Positions 7,038-17,686 are shown, counted from the stretch's first letter. The stretch is DNA of 32,645 nucleotides from Rhodocytophaga aerolata (GCF_030503435.1 NZ_JAUKPO010000046.1:1-32645); one strand, 5' to 3'. Notes: generated by a model not told the origin, from the letters alone. Translations and numbers: made by a program.

Positions 7038-8642
7038 CTATTTCTTCTTTTGCATTGCGTCTTCGGCAGCTTGCTGAGCCTTATTTTGTTGAGGCTTATC
7101 CGTATCTTCCCGCTTCAGATAAGACGGAAAGGCTGCTCCAGGTGTACCATACTCATAGCGCAGGTTCTGCTGGCGGCCTTTGTCTTCATACAGAGGAATA
7201 TACATACCACCGGTACTGCGGAGCTTTTCAAATAATTGCTTGTTCATCGCTTTGACAATTTCCTGATGGGCTTCGCTGCGGATCAGGTTTCTTGTTTCCA
7301 ATGAATCGGTTTGCAGGTCGTATAGCTCATCCGTATCCCAGATGCCATGGTAGTGAATGTATTTGTAGCGGTCGCCTCTCAAGGCATGAATAGTAGGCGT
7401 ATGCGGAAAGTTGCGCTCCCAGTAATATTCGTACAATAAACCCTCCCGCCATACTGTTCTCTTTCCTTGCATCAACGGCAGAAAACTCTGTCCGTCCATA
7501 TGCTGAGGAACTGTCAGTCCGGCAGCTTCCAGCAAGGTAGGGGCTAAATCAATATTGGCTACTACTTCTTTTACTACTGTGCCTGGCTTTATCTGTTCAG
7601 GGCAGTGCGCCAGCATAGGCACCCGCATAGATTCTTCGTAAGCTGTACGTTTATCGATCAGCCCATGTTCCCCAAACTGAAAGCCATTGTCACCCATGTA
7701 AATAAGTAATGTAGACTCCAGTAGACCTTTTTCCTGCAGGTAGGCCATCACCCTACCCACCGATTCATCTACCCCATACAGGGTTTCAGCATATTGCTTG
7801 TAGTACTCACCGATATTGAGGTTGCTGTGGTAAGGATATTCTACCCCATGCCAGGAGTTGCGCTGGTTCTGTACCCACATAGGAGCATCCTGATGCGTGC
7901 CCGGCTGCATGGTGAGCGGAGGCATAAAGTTATGGTCTTTAAACTTTCCGGCATGCCGCCCGGCAGGCAGAAACTCTGCATGTACGCCCTTGTGGGAGAG
8001 GTAAAGCATAAAAGGTTTGTCACCTTTGCGGCTGTTGAGCCATTCGAGGGCATAATCGGTGAGCTCGTCGGTGATGTAGCCTTTCTGAGGTGTACTTTTG
8101 CCGTTTATATTTAATGTATTTCCATTGGGGTAATATACGCCCTGTCCCTTGAAGGATACCCAGTAATCGAACCCTCTCTGCGGGTCATCAAACTCACCGC
8201 CCATGTGCCATTTGCCTACCATAGCCGTTTCGTAACCAGCCTTCTGCAGATACTGAGGGTAAAATACCAGCTCTTTGGATACCGGATTGTTGTTGTCTAC
8301 CACCTGGTGAGTATGCGCATAGAGCCCGGTGAGAATAGAGGCCCGGGAAGGAGAACACAAAGAGGTGGTCACAAAAGCATTGGGCAAATAGGCTCCTTCT
8401 TTGGCCATGCGGTCTAAATTAGGTGTCTCAATAAAAGATTGTGCTTTGAGTAAACCTAAAGCATCATAGCGGTGGTCGTCGGTGAGGATGAAGATGATAT
8501 TTCGTGGTTTGACGCCTTTTACTTTTGATAGGGATAAGGATTTAGCAGCAAGCTTTTGCTGTGATAATACCGGATAGGCGCCTATGCAGCAAAGCAGTAT
8601 AATACTATAAAAAATTGCGCTTGTTTTCTGTTGGTTTGACAT
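7038..8642 (-). CDS. Sulfatase (S1 family, N-acetylglucosamine-6-sulfatase-like)
   Basis: With the start at the ATG at 8642, which gives a proper signal peptide ending near YPVLSQ, the product has 534 residues. An upstream ATG at 8756 would add 38 residues unlike a leader. Asp55-Asp56 (LTDDHRYDALG), Cys96 in SLCSPSRASILTG, GKWHMG, LSHKGVH and YMGDNGF form the active site. The context VTTSLCSPSR followed by HTHQVVDNN, and the C-terminal YKYIHYHGIWDTDELYDL block (DUF4976-like), resemble GlcNAc-6-sulfatases and related glycosaminoglycan sulfatases (SulfAtlas S1_11-like, inferred). The C-terminus ends in a Gln/Lys-rich tail. It is the third sulfatase after susD. Confidence 0.92.
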   Translation of the reverse strand: MSNQQKTSAIFYSIILLCCIGAYPVLSQQKLAAKSLSLSKVKGVKPRNIIFILTDDHRYDALGLLKAQSFIETPNLDRMAKEGAYLPNAFVTTSLCSPSRASILTGLYAHTHQVVDNNNPVSKELVFYPQYLQKAGYETAMVGKWHMGGEFDDPQRGFDYWVSFKGQGVYYPNGNTLNINGKSTPQKGYITDELTDYALEWLNSRKGDKPFMLYLSHKGVHAEFLPAGRHAGKFKDHNFMPPLTMQPGTHQDAPMWVQNQRNSWHGVEYPYHSNLNIGEYYKQYAETLYGVDESVGRVMAYLQEKGLLESTLLIYMGDNGFQFGEHGLIDKRTAYEESMRVPMLAHCPEQIKPGTVVKEVVANIDLAPTLLEAAGLTVPQHMDGQSFLPLMQGKRTVWREGLLYEYYWERNFPHTPTIHALRGDRYKYIHYHGIWDTDELYDLQTDSLETRNLIRSEAHQEIVKAMNKQLFEKLRSTGGMYIPLYEDKGRQQNLRYEYGTPGAAFPSYLKREDTDKPQQNKAQQAAEDAMQKKK

Positions 8643-8812
8643 GGGCAGACAAGATTTATCTAAATATTTCAAATAAGTACAAGGCAAGAAAATATATATT
8701 TTAAAATTACTTTCATCAAATCTGCCTGGCAATATTTTAAAGTATGATTGAGCCATTTAATAAATGCTAACATAGCGAAGGTAAGCAAACCTGGCTTAGC
8801 AGTCTGCTCAAT

Positions 8813-10210
8813 TTATTTCCCTGCACCGGCTTGCACCTGGCTAAGTTCTTTCTCCCAGACTGTATGCAATTGCCGCATACGCTCTACAATTTGAGGGTTT
8901 TCCCCAGCAAGGTTCCGCATTTCCGAAGGATCTCTGGCTACATTTGTCAGAAAAAACTGATCTTCATCGGTAATTTTTCCTTTATTACTCGTATCCCGGG
9001 GATTGCCAATCAGTTTCCAGTCGCCTTCCCTTACCGCCCATTGCTCTTTGAGCTGCCAGTGGAATACTTGGTGCGGACTTTTTTCTTTCTCTGACCGGAT
9101 CACCTTCACCAGGCTTTTGCCGTCGATAACTTGCCCGGAAGGCTTTATACTGCATAGTTCAGCTACCGTAGGCAGCCAGTCGGTACCTATCCCCATCTGA
9201 TGGCGCACCTGGTTTTGTGGTAATTGCCCAGGCCAGCTGATGATAGCAGGCACACGTATGCCTCCTTCAAATAAGCTGAACTTTGCACCCCGGTAAGGCC
9301 CGGCATTGCCGCCTCCGCCAAAGGTACGTTCCTCGGTAGAATGGCCATGATCCGACATAAAGATAACGATGGTATTTTCCTGTATTTTCAACTCCTCCAG
9401 TTTTGCGAGCACCTGTCCTATTTTTTCATCGGTAGTAGATACAAAGGCTGCATACTCTTTACGCGGGGAAGACAAATGGGCATAACGCTCGAGCCATCTG
9501 GGTTCTGCCTGCAACGGATAATGAGGTGTATTAATGGCCCAGTACAGGAAAAAAGGCTTATTGCGGTTCTGTTCTATAAAGTTATTTGCCTCTCGCACCA
9601 TCATGTCTGGAAAAAACTCGCCCGGATGCCATACTTCTTTTCCATTTCGCACTAGATCGTGCCGGTTGGGGCCATTCCAGTAGAAGTAATGGGAGTAATT
9701 GTCAATGCAGCCTCCCAAGTGCCCGAACGAATAATCAAATCCTTGTCCGTTGGGCATGGTTTCAGGTGCATGGCCCAGGTGCCATTTTCCTACCAGGGCT
9801 GTCGCATAACCGGCTTCTTTGAGCATTTCAGCAAGCGTAATATGCCTTGCCGGCATGTCGGTGTGCCGGTCGGCGGGCCGCACTAGGTCCGGCACATTGG
9901 CCCGCTGGGGCACCTTACCTGTGAGCAGGGCTGCACGGGAGGGAGAGCAAACCGGAGAAGCCGCATAAAACTGCGTAAAGCGCACACCTCTTCTGGCCAG
10001 AGCATCCATATTGGGCGTAATCAGGTCTGTAGCTCCATAACAGTTCATATCAATGCTTCCCTGGTCATCTGTAAAAATAATGACTACATTCGGCTGCCGT
10101 TGCTGGCTCAACGCCGGATGCATAAGCAACATAACAAGTATCAGGAAAATATTTCTTGGTGCGGTCATAAGGGAATGTGGAAATGTGAGCATTTTGAAAT
10201 TACCTTTCAT
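8813..10210 (-). CDS. Sulfatase (S1 family) with Asp-His metal motif
   Basis: A 465-residue exported sulfatase. The signal peptide ends near HPALSQ, and starts at Met1, Met7 or Met15 are all possible. The metal pair lies in FTDDQGSID. The formylglycine site is Cys88 in VCSPSRAALLTG. GKWHLG and TPHYPLQ are present, and the second metal motif reads MSDHGH, with His where the other sulfatases here have Asn. The insert GHLGGCIDNYSHYFYW is characteristic of a GalNAc/galactose sulfatase-like branch, but the substrate is not certain. The gene lies 39 nt after the preceding sulfatase. Confidence 0.92.
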   Translation of the reverse strand: MKGNFKMLTFPHSLMTAPRNIFLILVMLLMHPALSQQRQPNVVIIFTDDQGSIDMNCYGATDLITPNMDALARRGVRFTQFYAASPVCSPSRAALLTGKVPQRANVPDLVRPADRHTDMPARHITLAEMLKEAGYATALVGKWHLGHAPETMPNGQGFDYSFGHLGGCIDNYSHYFYWNGPNRHDLVRNGKEVWHPGEFFPDMMVREANNFIEQNRNKPFFLYWAINTPHYPLQAEPRWLERYAHLSSPRKEYAAFVSTTDEKIGQVLAKLEELKIQENTIVIFMSDHGHSTEERTFGGGGNAGPYRGAKFSLFEGGIRVPAIISWPGQLPQNQVRHQMGIGTDWLPTVAELCSIKPSGQVIDGKSLVKVIRSEKEKSPHQVFHWQLKEQWAVREGDWKLIGNPRDTSNKGKITDEDQFFLTNVARDPSEMRNLAGENPQIVERMRQLHTVWEKELSQVQAGAGK

Positions 10211-10249
10211 CTGGTTGCTTTCATGTATAATATTTAATTTGAATAATTG

Positions 10250-11548
10250 TCAGTTCAACTGGTTGTCATATTTTTCCAGCACCGTTTGGAGTTTCCGGTA
10301 AGCTCTCTGCCCATCTCTGGTTAACTTACTCTGAGGAAGCGGATGCTTTTCCAGCCGATCATTCTGCAGGTCATAAAACTTACCAATGGCGTACAGTTTC
10401 CAGCGGTGATCCTGTGCATAGCGCTGCGGCGTAAAATCCCGTCCTTTGGGGTCATAATCGCAGAAGATCCACTTGCGGGGTGTGGTCTTTTTTCCGGTTA
10501 ACTGTCCATAAAAGCTTTGCCCGTCGAATGTTCCGGCAGCCGTCAATGGCACCCCGGCTACCCCTGCCATGGCAGGCAGAAAATCGGTAAAATCAATCAG
10601 ATCTTTCAATACTGTACCTCTAAGGGTATTTCCCGGCCAGTTGACGATCAGCGGCACATGGGTACCGGCCTCAGTGGTGTTGCCTTTGTCGCCTTGTACA
10701 ATACGGTTGCCCATCCTGGAAAATACTTTGGGACTCGTGCCGTTATCACCGGTAAAAATAAGTATGGTGTTATCGCGCAGGTTCAGCCTTTCCAGCCCGG
10801 TGGTAATTTTTCCTACAAGCTTATCCATATAGGCTACCATGGGGTGGAAATAAGTGGTATCATCTGTACCCTGCACCGTGTACCTGCCAAAAACTTCTGT
10901 GGCAGGAGTAGGCTGAAAGGGATCATGCACCAGGCACATAGGGTAATATACAAAAAAACGTTCGTTGCGGTGCCTTTCCATAAACTGCAGGATAAAATCA
11001 GTGAATATATCCGGCCCGTACTGCCCCTCATACTGCCGGTAACCGGCACTAGTGGTAATTTTCGGGTCTTTATAGCGGTACCAGAAATCTCCTGCCGAAA
11101 GCTGCCACAAGCAAAATTCATCGAAGCCAAAGTTCTTTACCGTAGCGGCATCGCCTCCCAGTTGCCATTTTCCGGCAATGGCAGTTTTGTATCCGGCAGC
11201 CTGCAACAGGTTGGCAAATGTTTTTTCTTCCGGATTCAGGTAGCCGAATTTTTCATAATTGCGGAAGTTATATTTTCCTGTCATCAGTTGCACCCGGGAG
11301 GGGGTACACAATGGTGTAGCATAGCAGTGGGTAAACCGCATACCGGTAGCCGCCAGCCGGTCAAGGTTGGGCGTACGGTAAGAAGTGCCGCCGTTGCAGG
11401 CAATGGTTTCGTACCCCAAATCGTCGGCCAGAATGAGGATAATATTCGGCGGGTTGTCGGGCAATTGCAGTGGTGGCCCACCGGAGAAGAATAAAATGAG
11501 CAAGCAAAATAATGTACAGATATTGTATAAAGGATGTTTCACAGGCAA
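10250..11548 (-). CDS. Sulfatase (S1 family) with GKWQLG variant
   Basis: At 432 residues this is the shortest sulfatase of the cluster. It has an N-terminal hydrophobic signal (CTLFCLLILFFSGG), a metal pair in LADDLGYE, the formylglycine site at Cys81 in LCTPSRVQLMTG, LVHDPFQPTP and FTGDNGTS. The usual catalytic GKWHLG reads GKWQLG, so the family histidine is a glutamine; this may mark a distinct subfamily. A Cys-rich leader could be a lipoprotein signal, but no clean lipobox is seen. It follows susD by 66 nt as the first sulfatase of the operon, the usual position for an enzyme tuned to the SusCD substrate. Confidence 0.9.
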   Translation of the reverse strand: MPVKHPLYNICTLFCLLILFFSGGPPLQLPDNPPNIILILADDLGYETIACNGGTSYRTPNLDRLAATGMRFTHCYATPLCTPSRVQLMTGKYNFRNYEKFGYLNPEEKTFANLLQAAGYKTAIAGKWQLGGDAATVKNFGFDEFCLWQLSAGDFWYRYKDPKITTSAGYRQYEGQYGPDIFTDFILQFMERHRNERFFVYYPMCLVHDPFQPTPATEVFGRYTVQGTDDTTYFHPMVAYMDKLVGKITTGLERLNLRDNTILIFTGDNGTSPKVFSRMGNRIVQGDKGNTTEAGTHVPLIVNWPGNTLRGTVLKDLIDFTDFLPAMAGVAGVPLTAAGTFDGQSFYGQLTGKKTTPRKWIFCDYDPKGRDFTPQRYAQDHRWKLYAIGKFYDLQNDRLEKHPLPQSKLTRDGQRAYRKLQTVLEKYDNQLN

Positions 11549-11614
11549 TATTTCATAAAAACTGCGGAGGAGTACAGCTATTGCTTACCGGCCTCCGCAG
11601 GCACTTCACCTCAA

Positions 11615-13036
11615 TTAATAACCGTTATTCTGGGTAAGGCTTTTCTCCGCATCAATAGCTGCCTGCGGAATGGGCCATACTTCATGTTTGCCTTTTACAA
11701 AGCCTTTATCAGCAAGTACAATATACAGGAGATTATTGCGCTTTAAATCAAACCAGCGCTGTCCTTCGCCTACAAACTCCCTTCTGCGTTCGCTCAATAC
11801 AGCTTCCAGAAATTCAGCCTGCCCCAGGCCGGGTACTTCATCAAAGGCAGAGGGCTGGTCTACAGGCTGGCCATATGCTCTACGCCTTACAGCATTCAAA
11901 GCCTGGTAAGCTTCAGTGGTAGGACCTCCGTTGAGGCCGTTGATAATCTCGGCCTGCATCAGCAGCACATCAGCATAGCGCAATACCGGAAAATTGACCT
12001 GCCCGGCATCCGTGGCCTGCACACCAGGTAAAAGGGCATCATTGTACTTTCTGACATAATATCCGTCAAAATTCCGGTTATTGACCTGGTTCCAGAAAAT
12101 GGTGCTCTTTCGCGGATCATTGTCTGCATAGGCCGCTATTTGCCCAGGCTCTACCCGGAATACTCCATACACGAAGCCATGCCCGGTTACCTCGTTGGGT
12201 GTCATGAACTGGATCAGATCACTGTTAACAGGCCGCAAACCATATTGCACTTCAAAAATGGATTCTACTTTGTTGTTTTCATTGGCCACTTTGAAGTTAT
12301 CTATATACGTACCGTACAGGCGCCGTTTGCCCAATACCGGCTGCAAGGCCTGACTAGCTTTTAAATAGTCCTGCCGCGACAAATGTACTTTGGCCAGCAA
12401 GGTATAAGCGGCCAGGCGGCCTGCCCTGCCCGGGGCCAGGCCTTCTTCCGGTAACAAACCGGCTGCTGCTTCCAAGTCAGCGATGATCTGTGCATATACT
12501 TCTTCAGCCGAACTGCGTGGAACGGAAAGCCCCTGAGTAGAGGTAGCAGGCGATGTACGCAGGGGAACATCTCCGAATACCTGCACCAGGTTGAAGTAGG
12601 CCAAAGCCCTCAAGAAAAGCGCTTCTCCTGTAATACTGTTCTGCTGTGCGTCATTTCCCAGGTTCCGGCCTTCCAGTTGGGCTAGCAAGGAGTTGGCATT
12701 ATTGATCAGCTGGTAATGTACCTGGTACTGGTCGGCCAGTATGCCCAAGGAAGCATCAAAGGTATGCCGGTCCATAAAAGTTAAAGTGGAACCGCCGCCT
12801 CCTGCGCCCTCCGTGAACACATCTGCGGCCATATCGCTGGCCAGAGGCAGGCCAAGGCTGGAATAAACGGGTGTAAGAGAAGAATAAACGCCGAACAGCG
12901 CCCTGCTGGCTTCTGTTACATTGTTGTAATAGCTTTCAGTAGGTACGAGGCTGCGGGCATCTTCTTCCAGAAAATCTTTGCAGGCGGTGCCCAGTAAAAG
13001 CAGGCTTATGAATAAAGTATATTTAATGGTTTTCAT
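11615..13036 (-). CDS. susD-like: SusD/RagB-family glycan-binding outer-membrane lipoprotein
   Basis: A 473-residue surface lipoprotein with lipobox LLLLGTAC (Cys19), followed by KDFLEEDARSLVPTESYYNN, the typical SusD N-terminus. SusD_RagB features include FLRALAYFNLVQVFGDVPL, a TPR-like helical region, RYADVLLMQAEIING and the C-terminal FDLKRNN and EVWPIPQAAID followed by LTQNNGY. It caps the SusC barrel and captures oligosaccharide for import. It starts 26 nt after the susC stop, so the two are co-transcribed. Confidence 0.96.
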   Translation of the reverse strand: MKTIKYTLFISLLLLGTACKDFLEEDARSLVPTESYYNNVTEASRALFGVYSSLTPVYSSLGLPLASDMAADVFTEGAGGGGSTLTFMDRHTFDASLGILADQYQVHYQLINNANSLLAQLEGRNLGNDAQQNSITGEALFLRALAYFNLVQVFGDVPLRTSPATSTQGLSVPRSSAEEVYAQIIADLEAAAGLLPEEGLAPGRAGRLAAYTLLAKVHLSRQDYLKASQALQPVLGKRRLYGTYIDNFKVANENNKVESIFEVQYGLRPVNSDLIQFMTPNEVTGHGFVYGVFRVEPGQIAAYADNDPRKSTIFWNQVNNRNFDGYYVRKYNDALLPGVQATDAGQVNFPVLRYADVLLMQAEIINGLNGGPTTEAYQALNAVRRRAYGQPVDQPSAFDEVPGLGQAEFLEAVLSERRREFVGEGQRWFDLKRNNLLYIVLADKGFVKGKHEVWPIPQAAIDAEKSLTQNNGY

Positions 13037-13062
13037 TGTTGCGTTTTTTTAGAATGAAACTA

Positions 13063-16000
13063 TCAGAAACCTACCCGTATGCCGGCGGTGTATAATCTGG
13101 CTGCCGGGTACGAAGCATAGTCAAAACCCAGTAAGGTATTGCTCTGCGGATTGATATTCACTTCCGGATCATAGCCCCGGTACTTAGTCCATACCCAGAG
13201 GTTTTGTCCGCTGAGGTATACCCTTGCATTCTGCATCCATTTAATGCTCCACTTCTGCACCGGCAGGTTATAGCCTATCAGCAAGTTACGCAGGCGCAGG
13301 AAGGAGCCGTCTTCAATCCAGCGGGAATGCGACTGACGGAAGTCAATGTACGAAGGAGCACCAGCACGGGCTACATCGGTATCTTCATTGATGCCGGGCT
13401 GAAAGCGGTCCAGTACGGTGGTGGAGTTGTTTTGCCGGCCATTGAGAAATTCCAGTTCAAGCTGGGTCATGTTGTAGATCTGGTTGCCATAGCTGTACTG
13501 GAAAAGGATATCGAGGTCAAAATTTTTCCACTTGAAGGTATTCTGGATGCCGCCGGTAAAATCGGGCAGGGCATTGCCGATAATTACCCGGTCTTCGTTG
13601 TTGAGCACACCATCGCCGTTAATGTCTTTAAACCGGCGACCGCCTACAAAATCGTTGCCGCTTTTGGGCGCCGCCTGCAGTTCTTCTTCATTGCGGATGA
13701 TGCCGTCGTTGATCCATCCTACAAAATTACCTACCGGCTCGCCTACGCGGATTATGCTTACCGCCTGCCCTTTGAACAAATTGTAGTCTGTACCAGTAAA
13801 TCTTTCGTTTTCCTCTCCGAAATTGAGTACTTTGTTTCGGTTAAAAGATATGTTAAAGGATGTAATCCAACGCACCGGCGATTCTATATTTACTGTTCGC
13901 AGGGCCAGCTCCAGGCCTTTATTTTCTACCGCGCCAATGTTCTGGAAGGTGGTTTCAAAGCCGGATGAATAAGGCAGACGCACCTCCAGCAGCAGGTCGT
14001 TGGTTTGCTTATAGTAAACATCGGCTGTAAGCCCTACCCGGCCGCTGAACAGCTCTACATCAAAACCGGCATCTATTTGTTTGGTAGTTTCCCACTTAAT
14101 ATCCGGGTTGCCCACCCTGGTTGGCACCAGCCCAATAGCCGGAGCAGTATTGCTGAAAGCATAGCGGCGTACACCCATTACCGATAAAGTCTGGAAGGTA
14201 GGGATTTCCTGGTTGCCCGTAATACCGGCACTAACCCGTAACTTTAACTCGTTGATAAACCCCAGGTTGCGGATAAATTCCTCTTCCGTGAGGCGATATG
14301 CCAGTGCTGCTGAGGGGAAGAAACCATATTTGCTGTTTTTACCGAATTTAGATGAGCCGTCTATCCTGGAAGAAAAAGTAAACAGCAACTTGGACCGGTA
14401 ATTATAATTAGCCCGGAAAAGATAGGATAACAACGACCATTAATTGTAATTGGAGCTGGGCGGGTCCAGAATAGCTGCCGAACTCAGGTTGTTAAACGTG
14501 GTGAGGTCTGAAGGAAAATCCCTGCCACGGGTAATGGTGCGTTCGTTAAAATATTTCTGGGCTGTAATACCTGCCAGTATGTTCATACTATGGTTCTCAT
14601 TGAAAGTTTTCTCGTAGGTAATAGTATTTTCGTTGAGCCAGCTATAACTGTTAAGTGTTCCTATCGAAGCTGATCCATTGGGTGCAATACTACCCTGGAA
14701 AATGCTGCTGGGCAGATAGCTGTTTTCTTTGTTTATAAAAATATCTGCTCCTAAAGATACCCTCAGCTTCAGGCTGGGCAGCAGGCTGTACTCAGCAAAC
14801 AAATTATCCAGGATACGGCTGGTATAGCTCTGCTGGGTAGCCAGGGTAGCAAAAGCTACCGGGTTGCCGTTGGGGGTATTAGCCTGATTTCCGCTGCCGC
14901 CGCCCCTGGTATCGGAATCGTTATCGGAAGTAAAATTGCCATTGGCATCCCGCACAGGAATGGTTGGATTGTAGAAAAGGGCATCCTGAATCACATTTCC
15001 AGCATTAGGGCTTTGTACCCCTACCGTGCCGCTGCGGCCCCCACCGGTGCGGGCAAAATCAGAGGTGATGTGGCTGAGATTGAAATTATTGCCTACCGTC
15101 AGTTTCGGGTTGATGCGGGCATCTACATTAGCCCGGAGCGAATACCTTTTCAGGTCAGAATTGATGACTATGCCTTCCTGGTCGAAATAATTGGCAGACA
15201 GAGCATAACGCAGATTTTCGTTGCCGCCGCTAAAAGTCAGCTGGTAGTTCCGGATAGGGGCTCTGCGGAAGATTTCTTTCTGCCAGTTGGTACCTTCACC
15301 AAAAGCGGCTACTTCTTCCGGTGTGTAGGTAGGTTTTCCGTTGCCATTCAGTCCCTGGGCATTGACAAAGGCATCGTTGCGGAACTCGGCATACTCACGG
15401 GCATTGAGTACCGGAATAAGCTTGCTTACCTGCTGAAAACCCTGGTAAGTTTCAAACTCGATCCGGTTGTTACCGGCCTTTCCGCGTTTGGTAGTGATCA
15501 GGATCACCCCGTTGGCCCCTCTGGAACCATAAATCGCCGTAGCCGAAGCATCTTTCATAATTTCTATAGATTCTATATCGCTCGGATTCAGGGTGGCCAT
15601 AGCGTTGAGTGCGGGTGCACCCCCGATAGCGCCGGCAGAGGCGGCATCATTGTCATTAAAATAGGGAAACCCATCAATTACATACAGCGGCTCGTTGGAA
15701 GAATTAATAGAATTGGCTCCCCGGATTCGGATAGAGGTAGCTCCGCCCGGCTGGCCGGTCTGCTGGGTAACCTGTACACCTGCTGCCCTGCCGCTTAAGC
15801 CCTGGTCTAGTGAAGTAAGCGGGATTTCTTTGAGCTGTTCCCCGGAAATAGAAGTGATAGCGCCGGTGAGGTCGCTTTTCTTCTGGGTGCCATAGCCCAC
15901 CACCACTACTTCAGATAAAGATTTGATGTCTGGGGTGAGAGATATGTTGATAGTGGAGCGGTTGTTGATGGCCACTTCTTCGGTAGTATAGCCAATGTAA

Positions 16001-16617
16001 GAAAAAACCAGGGTGCCGCCTCCATCAGGTACGGCTAACGTATATTCCCCATTAACATTAGTAGTGGTACCGGTAGTAGAACCTTTCAGCAGCACATTTA
16101 CGCCAGGTATCCCTTCATTGGTTTCAGAGGTTACCCGCCCGTTTATTGTAAAAGCAATCTCTTTACTATTTTGTAGTGATTCCTGCCCATTTGAAAAAAC
16201 ATCCGGTAAAGCAGGATTCATACTTTCAGTGGAAAGCTTTTTTTTCCCGTTACCCTCTACTGGTTTTGATTGGTTTTCATCAAATATGGAATAATATTTT
16301 TCCCCCACCTTCTCATATTTTAAGTGCAGCGGTTCAAGCAACAACTTTAAAGCTTCTTCCAGGTCAGATACCTCTGAGAACAGAACACCGGTTTGCTTGT
16401 TTTTCAGCACCCGTTCATTGTAGTTAAAATACACTTTGAATTTGTTTTCTAATTCATGCAGGGCAACTTTCACTGAGCGGCTTTGAAAAGGTTTAGGCGG
16501 ATTCTGAGGAGGAGGCTGTGAAACTGAAGCTACAGCTTGACCAAACACTAAATAATCTTGAAAAAACAACAAATTTAAAAAGCCAAGAAAGGTCCATAAG
16601 TAGATACTTTTTCTCAT
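13063..16617 (-). pseudogene. susC-like: SusC-family TonB-dependent receptor with STN domain, interrupted by one in-frame stop
   Basis: Two parts in the same frame are separated only by TAA at 14440-14442. Together they code for about 1183 residues, a normal SusC length. Order of domains: signal peptide (1-27), STN signalling domain (48-112), carboxypeptidase-regulatory-like domain (155-228), TonB-dependent plug (about 237-350, with LSEVVVVGYGTQ and LYVIDGFPYF), then the beta-barrel ending in AGIRVGF. The protein sequence flows across the stop (SSNYN, stop, WSLLSYLFRANYN), and GLLSYL-type motifs are conserved in SusC at this point. A CAA-to-TAA change is the simplest origin. The STN domain fits signalling to FecR encoded upstream. 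It could be a true pseudogene, a phase variant or a sequencing error. The start follows fecR by 64 nt. Confidence 0.9.
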
Positions 16618-16681
16618 ATTGAGTAGGGTTAGAAAGCGGTGAAATTAAAGGAGTACTGGTTTCTGTAAATCGGGTGCTGGT

Positions 16682-17686
16682 TTATTGCAACCTCACTGTT
16701 TGTTCTTCACGGTAAATGGTAAAACCATATGTACGTGACAAGGATTTCAAAATAACCCCAAGATCATTATTAGGCAATACGCCTGTGAACTGTTCTTTAG
16801 ATAAGCTACTGTCTTCCACTACAAACTGTATCCCATAGTAATCTTCTATGGTTTGCAGTACTTCAAAAAGGGGCGTTTGTTCAAAAATTAATTTGTTTTC
16901 GCGCCAGGCAGTATATAGTTCCGGTTTTACATATTTCTTAACCGGCGCTCGGCGGGCAGATGTTACTTCTATTGATTCACCAGGATGCATCACCAATGCT
17001 TCTTCTCTTTCGGGTGCATCTACAGCAACAGGTGTTACTTTTACTTTTCCTTCTTCTAATACAATACGGGCACTTCCTCTGCGGTCACTTACATTAAACT
17101 TAGTTCCTAATACTTCAATATCTAACTTATCTGTATGTACTAAAAACTTTTGATGAATGGGATGCTTGGCAATATTAAAAAAGCCTTCCCCTGTGAGCCA
17201 GACTTCACGCGCACCAGCGGCAAACATATCGCGGGGCACTTTCAGCGTAGAATGTGCATTTAATACTACCTGACTCTGATCAGCAAGAATAATAGTTTTT
17301 GTTTCGCCAAACTGGGTAGTATATGTTTGGTAATAAAAATATTCTACCTGCCACAAACTCATAAAGATAAGTGGTAGTAATACTGCTGCGGCAGCCATCC
17401 AATACCATTGTGATGGTTTTCTTTGGATAGTATTTAAAGGCTGCACTTTTATTTTGTTCGGCTGCCGGGCTTGAGGTGGCATTTCCAGCATAAATCTCTT
17501 ATATCTTTCAAGAGCCGCCGCTTCATTAGGGCGGTGCTGCGGATAACTATTCTCCCACTCTTCCAGACAGGCAAAAAAGAAGTCCTCGTTTTCAGGTTTC
17601 TTCTTCCATTCTTCAATCACTTCTTTTTGTACAGTAGTAACCCTGCCGAAAAAATACTCAAACAATATTTCTTTAGTAATAATCAT
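16682..17686 (-). CDS. FecR-family anti-sigma factor
   Basis: This 334-residue inner-membrane regulator is expected to hold the ECF sigma factor inactive until the STN domain of the SusC receptor signals ligand binding. The start chosen is the ATG at 17686 (MIITKEILFEYFFGRVTT), 12 codons into the open frame, because it gives a normal cytoplasmic anti-sigma domain. One transmembrane helix lies at about 95-112 (WYWMAAAAVLLPLIFMSLW), the FecR domain at about 125-222 (GETKTIILADQSQVVLNAHS, GEGFFNIAKH, VLGTKFNV), and a DUF4974 C-terminal domain at about 264-333. It lies between the sigma gene and susC, the standard order for Bacteroidota transenvelope signalling. Confidence 0.95.
   Translation of the reverse strand: MIITKEILFEYFFGRVTTVQKEVIEEWKKKPENEDFFFACLEEWENSYPQHRPNEAAALERYKRFMLEMPPQARQPNKIKVQPLNTIQRKPSQWYWMAAAAVLLPLIFMSLWQVEYFYYQTYTTQFGETKTIILADQSQVVLNAHSTLKVPRDMFAAGAREVWLTGEGFFNIAKHPIHQKFLVHTDKLDIEVLGTKFNVSDRRGSARIVLEEGKVKVTPVAVDAPEREEALVMHPGESIEVTSARRAPVKKYVKPELYTAWRENKLIFEQTPLFEVLQTIEDYYGIQFVVEDSSLSKEQFTGVLPNNDLGVILKSLSRTYGFTIYREEQTVRLQ

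Noticed and set aside
10517-11494. 325-codon plus-strand frame opposite a sulfatase
   Set aside because: It is a long shadow frame in a GC-richer gene. The minus strand encodes a complete sulfatase with all motifs.
13204-13968. 254-codon plus-strand frame opposite susC
   Set aside because: Antisense shadow of the SusC barrel region with no protein features.
15013-15798. 261-codon plus-strand frame opposite susC
   Set aside because: Antisense shadow of the SusC plug and early barrel region with no protein features.
13063-16617. Programmed frameshift or two separate genes in the SusC region
   Set aside because: Both parts are in the same frame and split by a single TAA, and the second part lacks a signal peptide and plug, so a nonsense change is the simpler reading.
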